Source of the DNA: Hymenobacter lapidiphilus
GTDB taxonomy: Bacteria; Bacteroidota; Bacteroidia; Cytophagales; Hymenobacteraceae
Assembly: GCF_013377885.1 (NCBI RefSeq)
Contig: NZ_JABKAU010000019.1
Span: 23,013-87,012, forward strand
DNA: 64,000 nucleotides
Reading direction: 5' to 3'
Part shown: piece by piece, positions 25,950 through 35,923 of the stretch
Numbering within the stretch: the stretch's first letter is position 1
How the letters are laid out: the number at the start of each line of letters is the position of its first letter
Translations under genes and position numbers: made by a program
Notes under the pieces: model-generated
What the model was told of the DNA's origin: nothing
Databases searched by the model: none
The model's input: the letters and a program-made list of their open reading frames with translations, nothing else

Positions 25950-27188
25950 TCACAGCCAGATGAGCGGGTGGCGGACGGGTAGGTTGCGCAGCACTTCGGG
26001 CACCTGGGGGTCGTGGTTGAGGCCCTGCCAGGTAGTTAGCCACTGGCGGTTATCGAACCGTACCGCTCCCAGCACCAGGCTAGGCTGAGCTACCGGCCAG
26101 TCGTTCCAGTACATCACATCCTGGGCGAAAGGCCAGGCACTTTTATTCTGGATGTAGGGGTGCAAAAACTCGATGCCGCGCCGGATCCCCCGACCGTCGG
26201 GCGTCTGGTAAGTCCAAAGGTCGTCGGTGGGGGTGCTGAGCACGGCGCAGAGCGTGGTCATGGCATCGAGGTTGAACAGGGAGTAGCCGTAGGGCTTTGT
26301 GCGGCGGGTTTCGAGCGGAAAGCTGCCATCGGGGGCCATCTGGGTGGGCAACAGCACGGTTTTGTAGCGTGTGCGGCAGAAATCGAGCAGCTCCTGGTTA
26401 CCGGTGAGGCGAGCAAAAGTAGCCACCTGCATGGTCCAGCAGGTACCGTGGTTGTTGGCCGCGTTCATCTCGTCGAGGCCGTACTGGTGCGTCGTGAGCC
26501 AGGTGAGGTAGGTGCTGAACCACTGCTTAATTCCGGCCAGCGCTGCCCCACTCCGGAAGGCCGGCGAAGTAGCCTCGAACACCCGCACGCCCTGGGCCAC
26601 TTCCAGCAGCTGAATCGTATCAATCACCCCAATGCCGCGCCCGGTAAACTTCCCCGGAATAGCCTGCGAATACAGCAGCGAGGGGTTCATGAGCGTAGCC
26701 GGGTCTAGGAACCAGGCGCTCAAATGCAGCAGCGCGTGGCGGGCGTACCGCTCGTCGCGGGTGAGTTGGTAGGCGGAGGCCAGCGCCCCAATGATGCGGC
26801 TGAACCGAATCATGGCCCGGCGGTGGGCCACGAAGTTGGTGGGGTTGGTCTGGCCGTCGCGCTGTACGTAGGGGCCGCCGGGGTTGGCCGGGTCAGGCCA
26901 CCAGTAGTCGCCCTCCGAGAAGAAATCGTGAATTCCACCAGCACTCCGGGCTGCTACGCTGTCGGTTACCGTGCGCGGCATTTCCTTAAGGGCTTGATTG
27001 GCCTCGGCCAGCACTTGGGCCCGCAACGTGCGCGTCACCACTTGCTTCAGCGGGTCAGATTGATCGGTGCTGGTAGTCTTATCGGCGCCGTCCGCGCTAG
27101 TCGGTTTCGGGCCCACGCAGCCGCCCGCAAGTAAGCAAGCCACAAGGCCCGTGCGCAAGAGCGCGGGCAGGAAAGCAAACACGGGCAT
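25950..27188 (-). CDS. Alginate-lyase-superfamily polysaccharide lyase, lipoprotein (copy 1)
   Basis: A 412-residue (alpha/alpha)-toroid lyase. I chose the ATG at 27188 because it gives a lipid signal ('LVACLLAGGC'); the upstream extension begins with TTG. Family blocks include 'EGDYWWPDPANPGGPYVQRD', 'MNPSLLYSQAIPGKFTGRGI' and 'MNAANNHGTCWTMQ', where Asn and His of NNHG are the expected catalytic pair. These features fit the PF05426 alginate lyases, including the PL38 branch in which glucuronan lyases are known. It has a candidate LacI-type operator 128 bases upstream. The substrate is inferred as a glucuronate polymer from the neighbours. Confidence 0.82.
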   Translation of the reverse strand: MPVFAFLPALLRTGLVACLLAGGCVGPKPTSADGADKTTSTDQSDPLKQVVTRTLRAQVLAEANQALKEMPRTVTDSVAARSAGGIHDFFSEGDYWWPDPANPGGPYVQRDGQTNPTNFVAHRRAMIRFSRIIGALASAYQLTRDERYARHALLHLSAWFLDPATLMNPSLLYSQAIPGKFTGRGIGVIDTIQLLEVAQGVRVFEATSPAFRSGAALAGIKQWFSTYLTWLTTHQYGLDEMNAANNHGTCWTMQVATFARLTGNQELLDFCRTRYKTVLLPTQMAPDGSFPLETRRTKPYGYSLFNLDAMTTLCAVLSTPTDDLWTYQTPDGRGIRRGIEFLHPYIQNKSAWPFAQDVMYWNDWPVAQPSLVLGAVRFDNRQWLTTWQGLNHDPQVPEVLRNLPVRHPLIWL

Positions 27189-27315
27189 AAGGCGGGTGGG
27201 AAAGGCGAACAAAGCCGGCGTATTGTGTCGCAAACGCCACCGCAGCAACGCCCCGGCAACGGTTAAATGTAGCCTTAACCACCCCCGATACCCCGGAAAC
27301 AGCCGGCTTTATTTA

Positions 27316-27329
27316 CGGAATCGTTTGCA
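27316..27329. promoter_or_regulatory. Candidate LacI-family operator upstream of lyase copy 1
   Basis: The 14-mer CGGAATCGTTTGCA matches 12 of 14 positions of the palindrome CGGAATCGTTTCCG found at 32310 and (reverse-complement form) at 40595. It lies in the short gap after the GH2 gene, suggesting an internal promoter for the lyase-GH88 pair. Confidence 0.6.
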
Positions 27330-27344
27330 GAGAATAGGCGCAGC

Positions 27345-29864
27345 CTACAGCGCCAGCACCGCCGCGGGCAACCCCGGCGACTGCACGGCTACCGTCGTTT
27401 GGCCGGGCGTAGCTTGCAGGCGGATGATGGCCCGGCCGTTGTAGGCCTGCACTTTGCTGGAGCCACTGCTGGTACCTAAATCGTCCTGTAACCGGCCTTC
27501 GCCGGCCACCGAGAAATGCAGCCAGTTAATGGCATCAAGACAAAGCACCCCCTGAGCATCGAATAATTGGGCCTCCACGGTTACCAGGCCGTTGGCCTCG
27601 GCGGTTTTGGTGAGCGTGAGGCGGACGGGGGTAGTCCACTTCTCAGTTTGGTAGCGGAAGCTGATTTGGTCCTCTACGCGCTGCTTGCCCTGGTAAGCCA
27701 CTACTCGCACCTGGTTGGTACCGGCCAGCAGCGGCACCTGCCAGTTCAGGCCGGCAGCCGGGAAGTTCTGGCTGCTGCGGGTTCTAAAGCCCTGGCTTTT
27801 TCCGTTCACAAATAGCTCGGCCCGCTCGCAGTTCGAGTACACTTTCACCATCTTCAACTCGCCCGGCTCACCCCAGCGCACCGGCCAAGATTGCCCGTAA
27901 ATATGGGCCATCGGCTTGTCGGTCCAGTACGACTGAAACACGTAGTAGCTCTCCTTGGGCGTAAAATCCCGCTCCACCACACCCTTCTGGTTCATGTAGG
28001 GCACGGGGTTATCGGGGCGCACGGGGGTCGAGAAATCCTTGAACGGCCAGTAGGCAGTGCCGCTGAGCCAGGGCATGGTTTCCTGCTCCTTGAGGTGCCA
28101 GTCGATGAGGTTGCAGATGTAGCTTTCGCTCCAGTCGCCATCTTTCGAGACCCGGGCGCTGCCACCCAGCAGTGAGGCGTCGCCGGCCCGCTCGTCGGCG
28201 CCCTGGCCGGTCTTTATTTTGGCCAGCGCATTATCGGGGGTTTCGGAGTGGCGGCCGGCGTGGCTGTCGCCGCCCCATTCCACGTGCAGAAACCGTTTCA
28301 CTCGCTTGAACTCCTCCTCCGATACCTTTTTATAATCGGTGTAGATGCCCCGGTACCAGCCCGCCCAAATCGAGGGCGAATAGATGTCGGGGATATCTTT
28401 GGCGAAGTCGCAGCGGCGGATGGCGGTGTAGCGGCTGGGGTCGAGCCGATGAGCCAAGTCGTTGATTTCCTTCATGTAGGTGCGTATTTTCTCCTTGTCG
28501 AACTCGGGAAAATCGTTGGGCCAGTCGTTTTCGTTGCCCAGGCCCCAGATGATAACGGACGGGTGATTGTAGTGCTGCTGCACCATGTTGGTCATCATGC
28601 GGCGGCCCTGCTCCTGGTACACCGGCCCGCCCAGCCCGCCCCGGCACCATGGCACTTCCTCCCACACCACAATGCCCAGCGAGTCGCACAGATTCAGCAC
28701 GATGCGTGATTGTTGGTAGTGGCCCAGGCGGATAAAGTTGACGCCCATCTGTTTCATCAGCCGCATTTCCTGCCGAATCTGGGGCTCGGTCATGGCCGCG
28801 GCCACCCCGGCGTGGTCCTCGTGGCGGTGGGTGCCACGCAGCAGCAACCGCTGCCCGTTGAGCTTGAACGGCCCGCGCTCCACGAACTCGATGTGCCGAA
28901 ACCCAACTTGCGTGGTCTGCTTCCAGACCTGGGTGCCTTCTCCCACCGTCACCGCCACCGCGTACTGCTGCGGGCTCTCGGGCGACCATAGCTGAGGCTT
29001 TTTCACCGTGAAATCATGCACGGCCACCTCACCGGCCGCTACCCGCACCGAGCCCTTGTACTGGCCCACCACCTTGCCGCGTGGGTCGAGTAAGCGCACG
29101 GCTACCGGCGCGTTCATGCCCACCGCTACGGTGCCCGGGAAAGCTATTTTAAGGCTCAGGGTGCCGGTTTTATTAGCCGCATCTACTGCCGCGTGGGCCA
29201 TGAGGCGCTCGGCGTACAAGGCCGGGGTGTAGGTTAGGTTGAGGTAGCGGTAGAGGCCGCCGTACAGGTTGAAATCCGACAAATCAGACGGCATCATCTC
29301 CAGGTCGCGGGAGTTGTCGCAGCGGATGCTGAGCGGGATTTTACCCTTGAACTGCTTCTGGTAAGCTTCGGTCTTTTGGAAATCAGCCACGGCCTGGGTG
29401 ATATCCACCGTCCACTCGTCGTAGCCACCTACATGGCTGCCCACTTTGGTGGTGTAGATATAGACCTCGGTTTTCTGGCCCGCACCCTCGAAATGCAGTA
29501 GTGTACGGCCCCCGGCGTAGGGGTTTTGCACGGCTAGCTGAGTGCGGTACCAACCCGGCCCTTGGTAGTAATTCACGTCGGGGGCCACGGCATCCACGGC
29601 ATTAAAGCAGTGGGGCAGCACTACCGGCGTCCAGAGCGGCACGGTTTCGGGCGAGCCGGGCGCGGCGGGGCGCACCGCTTCCCAAATACCACCCAAATCA
29701 TGTTTCATGTACTCCCAGCTGGTGGTTAGGCGGGTGGTTTGCTGGGCCTGGGCGGGTATATTGCCAGCTAGTATCAAAAAGAAAATGCAGCGAAGGAATG
29801 GTGGAAACTTCAACAGGAAGAGAAACAAGGGTTTGGGATAGACTCGTGTCAACTGAGCAGGCAC
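27345..29864 (-). CDS. GH2 family glycoside hydrolase (beta-glucuronidase/galactosidase type)
   Basis: An 839-residue exported enzyme. The hydrophobic N-terminus ends near 'NIPAQAQ'; the start codon is GTG and no better ATG exists. Domain order is jelly-roll ('GPGWYRTQLAVQNPYAGGRT'), Ig-like, TIM barrel and C-terminal beta domains. The acid/base Glu is in 'IIWGLGNENDWPNDF' near residue 440, and the nucleophile Glu is in 'FLHVEWGGDSHAG' near residue 530. 'GTHRHEDHAGV' is the usual GH2 loop. In this locus a beta-glucuronidase-like role in trimming side chains or oligomers is likely, but galactosidase activity cannot be excluded. Confidence 0.88.
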   Translation of the reverse strand: MPAQLTRVYPKPLFLFLLKFPPFLRCIFFLILAGNIPAQAQQTTRLTTSWEYMKHDLGGIWEAVRPAAPGSPETVPLWTPVVLPHCFNAVDAVAPDVNYYQGPGWYRTQLAVQNPYAGGRTLLHFEGAGQKTEVYIYTTKVGSHVGGYDEWTVDITQAVADFQKTEAYQKQFKGKIPLSIRCDNSRDLEMMPSDLSDFNLYGGLYRYLNLTYTPALYAERLMAHAAVDAANKTGTLSLKIAFPGTVAVGMNAPVAVRLLDPRGKVVGQYKGSVRVAAGEVAVHDFTVKKPQLWSPESPQQYAVAVTVGEGTQVWKQTTQVGFRHIEFVERGPFKLNGQRLLLRGTHRHEDHAGVAAAMTEPQIRQEMRLMKQMGVNFIRLGHYQQSRIVLNLCDSLGIVVWEEVPWCRGGLGGPVYQEQGRRMMTNMVQQHYNHPSVIIWGLGNENDWPNDFPEFDKEKIRTYMKEINDLAHRLDPSRYTAIRRCDFAKDIPDIYSPSIWAGWYRGIYTDYKKVSEEEFKRVKRFLHVEWGGDSHAGRHSETPDNALAKIKTGQGADERAGDASLLGGSARVSKDGDWSESYICNLIDWHLKEQETMPWLSGTAYWPFKDFSTPVRPDNPVPYMNQKGVVERDFTPKESYYVFQSYWTDKPMAHIYGQSWPVRWGEPGELKMVKVYSNCERAELFVNGKSQGFRTRSSQNFPAAGLNWQVPLLAGTNQVRVVAYQGKQRVEDQISFRYQTEKWTTPVRLTLTKTAEANGLVTVEAQLFDAQGVLCLDAINWLHFSVAGEGRLQDDLGTSSGSSKVQAYNGRAIIRLQATPGQTTVAVQSPGLPAAVLAL

Positions 29865-29953
29865 GGGGGTAAGCTACTCCGGCCTTGGCCGGGAAGGCGG
29901 GCCCCGCGCCAAGTTGCCCTGGCGGAGCTGGCTGATTCGGTATTCAGGTTCTT

Positions 29954-29993
29954 AGCAGACGCCCCACCCCGCTCGCGGGATGGGGCGTCTGCT
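29954..29993 (-). terminator. Hairpin after the beta-helix gene
   Basis: Arms 29954-29971 and 29976-29993 pair over 18 bases with one mismatch (AGCAGACGCCCCAYCCCG). It lies 25 bases after the stop of the beta-helix gene and ahead of GH2. There is no strong T-run on either side, so it may be a processing or partial terminator hairpin. Confidence 0.6.
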
Positions 29994-30017
29994 GTAGTTA
30001 GTGGGTTTGCGGTAAGG

Positions 30018-32141
30018 CTATTGACGACTGAAGCGTACGGTCTGCCGTTGTGGGCCTTCACCCACTACCACCAGGTAATACCCCGCGGGCAGGTCGGCTA
30101 TGCGCACGGCAGCGTCTGGCTGGCCGGCGGCCAGCGGCTGGCGCAGCAGCACCCGGCCTAACTGGTCCATCACCATCAGTTCGGCCGCAGTACCACCCAG
30201 GCCCAACACGTTTAGCACGTCGCTGGTGGCGGGGTTGGGGTAGGCTTGCAGGGTCTTAAAACCGGCCAGCGTGGCGGGTTGCCGGGCTGTAGAAGCCCCT
30301 GGAGCGGCAGTGGCGCTGGCCGCGCCGCCACAGGTTGGCGCAGTGGCTGAGTTGCTGAAGTAGAGCGTGAAGCCCTTGGTTTTCGACACCATCACAAAGT
30401 TGCTGCCATCGTTGGTCACCCAGTAAGCCCCGTCGAGGCCAGCCAGCCCGGTGCTGGTCAGCGTCACCTCTGGCCGGGCATTCTTCAGCTGAAACGCCAT
30501 ACTGCTGCTGAAATCCACGTAGTAAGCGGGCACGCCGTTGGTGGTATTAAAGGCGAACTTATAAAGGCTGTTGGCCGCGGGGTTCCAGTACAAACTAAAC
30601 TTCTTGAAGTTGCTTAGCGCCGGGCCGCCGCTACCCAGCACGTGGATGTTGCTGAAGGATACATTATTGAACACCGGCAAACCGTTAGCCGTCGGCGTTC
30701 CGAACGCGCAGCTGCTGCCGCCGCCTGTAGGGGCAGTCGTAATAATTACCGTCCGGGAGACTTCCGTAGCCAAACCCTGAGTCCCAGCCTCTATGGCCCG
30801 GGCGGCCACGGTATAAGTGCCGGCCACCGTGGGCGTCCAGCTCGCGCTATATGGGGCCGTATTGTCCTGCTGATAGAAAGCCCCGTTGATTTTGAAGTTC
30901 ACCTGCTGAATCGGACCGTTGGGGTCGGTGGCGGTGGCCGCCAGCGCGATGGTGGTGCCCAACACGTACTGCTGATTGTTGCTGGCCGGCGACGTGAGCG
31001 TAACTGTGGGCGGCTGGTTGGCCGGGGGCGTACCGCCGCTGCAGGGTACAATATTCCAGCTGGGGCAGCTTTTGATGATGCTGCTCTCCGTCCCGTCGCT
31101 GAGCGGAAAATCGGGCGTGTTAGGCACCCGCGTGTTGTTCCAGATGTGGACGTTGCTGAGGCTGCCCTGCTTTTTGCGCACCGTCGGGATTTGCCCGCCA
31201 GCGGTTTGCAGGTTGAACGTGTTGTTGAAAATGGCCAGACTGTCGGCCGTGCGGCTCGGCAGCCCCCGGTCCAGAATATCGAGGCCCGAAGCCAGCACCG
31301 TGGAACCCGCCCGGTTAAAGGTATTGCCGTACACGAAGGCGGAGGAGCCTTTCAGGTCGATAAAGGCGTCGGCGCTGTTTACGCCGCTGATGCCCGCAGC
31401 CGAAAACGTGTTGTTGCGGATAATCGTCCCGCGGGTGCCTTCCTTCAGATCCAGCCCTTCGGCGGCCACGTTGGGGCCAATCGTGCAGTTCTGCACCGTG
31501 TTGAAGTCGCAATGCGGGCGGTACTTATCGTGCTGGCCTACGTCGGAACCAATATAAATGCCCTCCCCGAACCCGGGCTGCACGAGGCCGGTGTTATAAA
31601 TCTGGCAGCCATCGACCACCACGCGGCCCGAGCCGTCGCGCAGGTGCAAGGCCTCATCGCCCACGTCATGCATTGCCACGTTGGTAATCCGGCCGTAACT
31701 GGAGTTATCGAGCACCAGCCCCTTCGAGCCCTGCCGCAGCTCCAAATCTTTGATAGTCCAGTAGTTGCCACCCAGAATGCGCAACACGTAGCCCGCCGTG
31801 CCCGGCCCCGCTCCTTCCAGAATCGGCCGATTGGTAGCGCTGGCCCCGCGCAGAATAATGGGTTGGGCCGCCGTGCCGCTGGCTTTCGAGGAAAACCAGG
31901 CCAGGTCAGTCACGGTCAGGCTTTTGTAAATCCCGGCCGCTACCACAATTTCGTCGCCAGGCCGGGCATTGGCAAGGGCCTGCTGAATGGCGGCTACGCT
32001 GTTGCAGTTGATAACGGCGGCCGTCTGGTTGGCCATACCAGGAGCCGGCTTGCTGGCCGGTTGGGCCTGCCCGCTCAGGGGCGAGGCCAGAGCAAGGCCT
32101 AGCAGCAGCGCCGAGAAGCAGGGGAGGAAAAATTGTTTCAT
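30018..32141 (-). CDS. Secreted parallel beta-helix protein with Ig-like domain and T9SS signal
   Basis: A 707-residue extracellular protein. The order is: Sec signal; right-handed beta-helix domain (residues about 45-365, opening with '[20 protein letters not shown]' and coils such as '[20 protein letters not shown]'); an Ig/PKD-like domain ('[20 protein letters not shown]' on); a linker domain; and a C-terminal sorting domain '[16 protein letters not shown]' ending '[20 protein letters not shown]', the type A signal of the type IX secretion system. The helix resembles PL6/PL9-type lyases and chondroitinase B, but I cannot place catalytic residues. It is probably the outermost polymer-cutting or -binding component, controlled by the operator upstream. 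Confidence 0.82.
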   Translation of the reverse strand: MKQFFLPCFSALLLGLALASPLSGQAQPASKPAPGMANQTAAVINCNSVAAIQQALANARPGDEIVVAAGIYKSLTVTDLAWFSSKASGTAAQPIILRGASATNRPILEGAGPGTAGYVLRILGGNYWTIKDLELRQGSKGLVLDNSSYGRITNVAMHDVGDEALHLRDGSGRVVVDGCQIYNTGLVQPGFGEGIYIGSDVGQHDKYRPHCDFNTVQNCTIGPNVAAEGLDLKEGTRGTIIRNNTFSAAGISGVNSADAFIDLKGSSAFVYGNTFNRAGSTVLASGLDILDRGLPSRTADSLAIFNNTFNLQTAGGQIPTVRKKQGSLSNVHIWNNTRVPNTPDFPLSDGTESSIIKSCPSWNIVPCSGGTPPANQPPTVTLTSPASNNQQYVLGTTIALAATATDPNGPIQQVNFKINGAFYQQDNTAPYSASWTPTVAGTYTVAARAIEAGTQGLATEVSRTVIITTAPTGGGSSCAFGTPTANGLPVFNNVSFSNIHVLGSGGPALSNFKKFSLYWNPAANSLYKFAFNTTNGVPAYYVDFSSSMAFQLKNARPEVTLTSTGLAGLDGAYWVTNDGSNFVMVSKTKGFTLYFSNSATAPTCGGAASATAAPGASTARQPATLAGFKTLQAYPNPATSDVLNVLGLGGTAAELMVMDQLGRVLLRQPLAAGQPDAAVRIADLPAGYYLVVVGEGPQRQTVRFSRQ

Positions 32142-32309
32142 AGCGGTTGCAGGAATTGGTGGAGGAAAAGGAGCGCGGTAGCAGTCCGGCGTGGCTACCC
32201 CAGAAGGGTAGAATCTTTGCGCTGGATATCAGCTGATTATCTGGCTTAATCTGGTGCTCAAGTTCACAAAAAAGCCGTGAGTTGCCGTACTTTGGATAGC
32301 ATATATCTA

Positions 32310-32323
32310 CGGAATCGTTTCCG
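32310..32323. promoter_or_regulatory. Candidate LacI-family operator (perfect palindrome)
   Basis: CGGAATCGTTTCCG (sequence as read on the plus strand). Its reverse complement CGGAAACGATTCCG is exactly the site at 40595-40608 beside the lacI-type gene, so the two sites are identical in opposite orientation. It has the central-CG style of LacI-family operators. Confidence 0.7.
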
Positions 32324-32363
32324 CTCTCCCGACGTCTCCGTAGCCCTGCTCTATCCCAGAAAG

Positions 32364-32377
32364 CGGAAACGATTACG
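32364..32377. promoter_or_regulatory. Candidate LacI-family operator, second copy near uxuA
   Basis: CGGAAACGATTACG differs by one base from the site at 40595. It is 129 bases before the uxuA start and could control uxuA, or pair by looping with 32310. Confidence 0.65.
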
Positions 32378-32506
32378 TAAATAAATCGACGACTTCCTGA
32401 CGGCAACCCGCGCGATAATGCGGTATTTGGGGGCTATCAACTGGCTCAACCGCGTTGTGCTGCCGCCACCCCGGCCTCGTTTTTCCTCCCCAACTTTTCT
32501 TTCCTG

Positions 32507-33670
32507 ATGCCTCTCATCCAAAGCTGGCGCTGGTACGGCCCCCAGGACCCCGTTTCACTCGCCGACATCCGCCAGGCTGGCGCCACCGACGTGGTATCGG
32601 CCCTGCACCACATTCCCAACGGCGAGGTGTGGCCGGTAGCCGAAATTAAGCGGCGGCAGGACGAAGTAGCCGCTGCCGGCCTGTGCTGGAGCGTGGTAGA
32701 AAGCGTGCCGGTGCATGAGCATATCAAAACCCGCACCGGCGACTTCCGGCGCTACATCGGCAACTACCAGCAGAGCCTGCGCAACCTGGCGGCCTGCGGT
32801 ATCCGCACCGTTACCTACAACTTTATGCCGGTACTCGACTGGACCCGAACCGACCTGGCCTACGAGTTGGCCGACGGCTCACGGGCATTGCGCTTCGAGC
32901 GGCTGGCCTTCGTGGCGTTCGATACCCTGCTGCTGCAGCGGCCCGGAGCCCGCGCCGAGTACCCGGCGGCTGAGCTGGCCGCCGCCGAAGCCCGGCTGGC
33001 GGGCATGAGCCCCGAGCAACGGCAGCAGCTGCAGCGCACCCTCATTGCCGGCCTGCCCGGCAGCGAGGAAAGCTTCACACTCCAGCAGTTTCAGCAGGCG
33101 CTGGATGCGTACCAAGACATAGACGCAGATCAGCTGCGGGAAAATCTGGTGCTGTTTCTACGCGACATTGTGCCGGTAGCCGAAGAGGTGGGTATCAACC
33201 TAGCCATTCATCCCGACGACCCACCCTACCCCATCCTGGGCCTGCCCCGGGTGGTGAGCACTGCCGCCGATGTGCGGGCTCTGTTTGAAGCAGTGCCCTC
33301 GCCCAACAACGGGCTGTGCTTCTGCACCGGCTCGTTTGGTGTGCGGCCCGATAACGACCTGGCGGCCATGGTGCGCCAGTTCGCCGACCGCATCCACTTT
33401 CTGCACCTGCGCAGCACCCAGCGCGATGCGGCCGGAAACTTCTACGAGGCCAACCACCTCGAAGGCGACGTGGATATGTACACCGTGCTACGCGAAGTGG
33501 TGCAGGTAATGCGGCAACGGCAAATTAGCCTGCCCATGCGCCCCGACCACGGCCACCAAATGCTCGACGACCTGCATAAGCGCACCAACCCTGGCTACTC
33601 GGCTATTGGCCGCCTGCGCGGTTTGGCCGAACTGCGCGGCTTGGAGCTGGGCATTATGCGCAGTCTGTAG
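32507..33670 (+). CDS. uxuA: Mannonate dehydratase
   Basis: A 387-residue TIM-barrel enzyme that dehydrates D-mannonate to 2-keto-3-deoxygluconate. UxuA blocks are '[20 protein letters not shown]', '[19 protein letters not shown]' and '[20 protein letters not shown]'. The metal site is formed by the His of 'AIHPDD', the Cys of '[10 protein letters not shown]', the His of 'IHFLHLRST' and the Asp of '[11 protein letters not shown]'. It is the only plus-strand gene inside the locus, read divergently from the beta-helix gene. A bidirectional terminator follows it. Confidence 0.95.
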   Translation: MPLIQSWRWYGPQDPVSLADIRQAGATDVVSALHHIPNGEVWPVAEIKRRQDEVAAAGLCWSVVESVPVHEHIKTRTGDFRRYIGNYQQSLRNLAACGIRTVTYNFMPVLDWTRTDLAYELADGSRALRFERLAFVAFDTLLLQRPGARAEYPAAELAAAEARLAGMSPEQRQQLQRTLIAGLPGSEESFTLQQFQQALDAYQDIDADQLRENLVLFLRDIVPVAEEVGINLAIHPDDPPYPILGLPRVVSTAADVRALFEAVPSPNNGLCFCTGSFGVRPDNDLAAMVRQFADRIHFLHLRSTQRDAAGNFYEANHLEGDVDMYTVLREVVQVMRQRQISLPMRPDHGHQMLDDLHKRTNPGYSAIGRLRGLAELRGLELGIMRSL

Positions 33671-33682
33671 TTGCTGAACCTT

Positions 33683-33727
33683 AAAAACCAGCTCCTGAGC
33701 CTTTTTAAGGGGCAGGAGCTGGTTTTT
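33683..33727. terminator. Bidirectional terminator between uxuA and SDR gene
   Basis: Perfect 15-bp inverted repeat AAAAACCAGCTCCTG / CAGGAGCTGGTTTTT with a 15-base loop. It is flanked by A-runs on one side and T-runs on the other, so it can stop both the rightward uxuA and the leftward SDR transcripts. Confidence 0.9.
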
Positions 33728-33768
33728 AAGTGAAGCCTCAAGGCACGCCAAGCATTCCAGAAAATCAG

Positions 33769-34584
33769 TTACACGCCCCCAAAAATCGAGAAGCCGCCGT
33801 CCACACAAATCATGGAGCCGGTTACGAAGCAGGAGGCGTCGCTGAGCAGCCACACCAAAGCGCCTTGCAGTTCCTCGGGCTGGCCAAAACGCTGGAAGGG
33901 TGTCTGGCGGATGACTTTTCCGCCGCGCTCCGTGAACGTGCCGTCGGGATTGGTAAGCAGGTCGCGGTTTTGCTCGGTGAGGAAAAAGCCGGGAGCCAGC
34001 GCGTTCATGCGCAGCTTGTCGGCGTAGCGGTTGGCCATTTCCACCGCAAACCACTGGTTATAGCAGTCCACGGCGGCCTTGCCCATATTGTAGCCCAGCA
34101 CTTTAGTAATGGCCCGCTTCGAGTTCATGGAGGAAATATTGACGATGCTGCCGGCGCCCGACTCGGCCAGCAGCGGCCCGAACACCTGGGTCGGGAGCAC
34201 CGTGCCCCAGAGGTTGAGGTCCATCACCCGTCTCATGCCTTCAATATTCATGTTGAACACATCATCGGCAGGGTCGAGCACGCCGTCGGGCGCGTTGCCG
34301 CCGGCCCCGTTCACGAGGCCATCTAGCCGGCCAAAGGTGCTGCGCACTTTATCGGCGGCAGCCCGCAGCTGTCCTTCATCGAGCACGTCGGCCACCAGCG
34401 CCAGCGCCCGGCCGCCCTGCGCAATGATTGCCTGAGCACGCTGCTCGGCTACCTCGGCGTTGCGGCCCAGAATGCCCACGGCTCCACCGGCCGCCGCAAT
34501 ACCTTCGATAAAAGCCGCGCCCAGAATGCCGGTACCGCCGGTTACCACAACTACTTTATCCCGGAGAGAAAATTGCTCTGTCAT
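33769..34584 (-). CDS. SDR oxidoreductase, probable fructuronate (mannonate) reductase
   Basis: A 271-residue short-chain dehydrogenase; the start is the ATG at 34584. NAD(P) binding is by 'VVVTGGTGILGAAFIEG', and the catalytic Ser and Tyr-x3-Lys lie in 'IVNISSMNSKRA' and 'VLGYNMGKAAVD'. The C-terminal 'APGFFLTEQNRDLLTNPDG' is typical of the SDR that replaces UxuB in many Bacteroidota, reducing fructuronate to mannonate between UxaC and UxuA. No classical uxuB is present, which supports this. It could also serve as KduD, since none is found. It is probably the distal gene of the susC-susD-lyase transcript. Confidence 0.85.
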   Translation of the reverse strand: MTEQFSLRDKVVVVTGGTGILGAAFIEGIAAAGGAVGILGRNAEVAEQRAQAIIAQGGRALALVADVLDEGQLRAAADKVRSTFGRLDGLVNGAGGNAPDGVLDPADDVFNMNIEGMRRVMDLNLWGTVLPTQVFGPLLAESGAGSIVNISSMNSKRAITKVLGYNMGKAAVDCYNQWFAVEMANRYADKLRMNALAPGFFLTEQNRDLLTNPDGTFTERGGKVIRQTPFQRFGQPEELQGALVWLLSDASCFVTGSMICVDGGFSIFGGV

Positions 34585-34696
34585 CTTCAAATCACTGTAA
34601 TCGTTAATGTATAGTCGCTGATTTTCGAGCCGTGGCGTTAGTTGCGTTTCCGACTATTCAGGCGAAAAACATAAGCCATTCACCGAACATCATTCT

Positions 34697-35893
34697 TCAC
34701 AACTCCCACGGCAAGCGGCTTTCGGCGGGAAATCGGGCCATCACTGTCGCTACTGGCAACGCAGGGTAATAAGGACGCACCCGGTTGTAAATAGCTAGGA
34801 TAGTCCGGTTGCTGACCGGCATCACGTCGGGCCGCTCGAGCTGGCGTTGGCCCAGCAGGTAAGGTGTAAACCAGGCTACAGCGGGCTCAAGTCCCCGCCC
34901 GTCGGGCGTGCGGTAGTGCCACAAGTCGAGGCCCAGCGGTTGAGCCAGAATGGCCAGCTTTACCCAGCCCTCCAGGTTCATGGACGTGTAATTCCAGGGC
35001 CGAGTGCGCTCCAGTTCCAATGGCTGCGAGCCATCGGGCGCGAATTGCACCCCAATGCGGGGCAGCGTTTGGGTTTGCAGCGTGGTGCGGGCCAGCGCTG
35101 CATCTCCGGTGAACCGGGCAAAGTCCACGACTTGCAGATCGTAGAAAGTCCCGTGATTGTTCTCGCTGCCCCGCTCCTGCTGTCCGATGGGGCTCGTAAG
35201 CAGCCAACTGGTAAACTGCCGGAACCAGCCGCGTATACTTTTCGTCAGCTTTTCATCGGCGGCCCGGCTGCCGTGCAACAAGGCCAGCGCATCGGGAATC
35301 TCGGTGAGGTGGCGGGTTTCGATAATGCCAAATCCCCGCCCCGTGGTGCTGCCCGGAATACCCTGCCCAAAATTCAGATTAGGGTTCATGCGGGTGGCGG
35401 GGTCCAAGAAGAATACCCGCAGCTGCCGGGCAGCGTGCGCGGCGTAGGCCTCCTGCCCGCTGAAATAGTAGGCTAGCCCGAGTAGCCGGGCATCATGGCA
35501 CACCTGTGCCAGCCGGGCTCCGTCGCGCATGTTCACCGACTCAGGATTGCGCAATCCATCCTTTTGAATGTAGGGCTTACCGTTGGGCCGATTGGGGTCG
35601 GGCCACCAGTAGGGCGCCTGCGAAAGGTAGTCGTGTTTGTCGCCGCTGGGCGGCACTTGGGGCTTGCTGGTGATGGGGTCGGGCACACGCGTCAGGGCCT
35701 TATCGGCCGCAGCCAGCAGCGCTTTTACCGGCCTTACAGCTGCGGCCTGGCCTTGCTGGTAAGCAACCTTAACGGTTGCCAGCGCGGCACTATCGAGTAG
35801 CAGCAACCGGGGCGGAGCGGGAGCTGCCCCAGCAGTCGGGGCAGCCCATAGGTCGCTCAGCAGCAGTAGCAGATAAACGCACAATCCTCGCAT
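34697..35893 (-). CDS. Alginate-lyase-superfamily polysaccharide lyase (copy 2)
   Basis: A 398-residue exported lyase starting at the ATG at 35893 (a GTG is three bases upstream). Signal: 'LCVYLLLLLSDLWAAPTAGA'. Shared blocks with copy 1 are 'QAPYWWPDPNRPNGKPYIQK', 'MNPNLNFGQGIPGSTTGRGF', 'SENNHGTFYDLQ' (NNHG catalytic pair) and 'LWHYRTPDGRGLEPAVAWF'. It lacks a lipobox, so it is probably periplasmic and soluble, unlike copy 1. It follows susD directly, the usual place for the first degradative enzyme of a locus. Cleavage of glucuronan-like polymer is inferred from the PL38-type features. Confidence 0.83.
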   Translation of the reverse strand: MRGLCVYLLLLLSDLWAAPTAGAAPAPPRLLLLDSAALATVKVAYQQGQAAAVRPVKALLAAADKALTRVPDPITSKPQVPPSGDKHDYLSQAPYWWPDPNRPNGKPYIQKDGLRNPESVNMRDGARLAQVCHDARLLGLAYYFSGQEAYAAHAARQLRVFFLDPATRMNPNLNFGQGIPGSTTGRGFGIIETRHLTEIPDALALLHGSRAADEKLTKSIRGWFRQFTSWLLTSPIGQQERGSENNHGTFYDLQVVDFARFTGDAALARTTLQTQTLPRIGVQFAPDGSQPLELERTRPWNYTSMNLEGWVKLAILAQPLGLDLWHYRTPDGRGLEPAVAWFTPYLLGQRQLERPDVMPVSNRTILAIYNRVRPYYPALPVATVMARFPAESRLPWEL

Positions 35894-35923
35894 CACATCA
35901 TCTGTCGTTACCCCGGCTGCAAC

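Larger units (their letters stand above)
32142..32506. promoter_or_regulatory. Divergent control region between beta-helix gene and uxuA
   Basis: A 365-base divergent intergenic region. It carries two operator-like palindromes 40 bases apart (32310-32323 and 32364-32377), one suited to each direction, and AT-richer DNA around 32220-32310. No other gene is seen. Confidence 0.6.

Noticed and set aside
30642..32102. A 486-codon plus-strand open frame opposite the beta-helix gene
   Set aside because: No motif; the minus strand has clear beta-helix, Ig-like and sorting domains.
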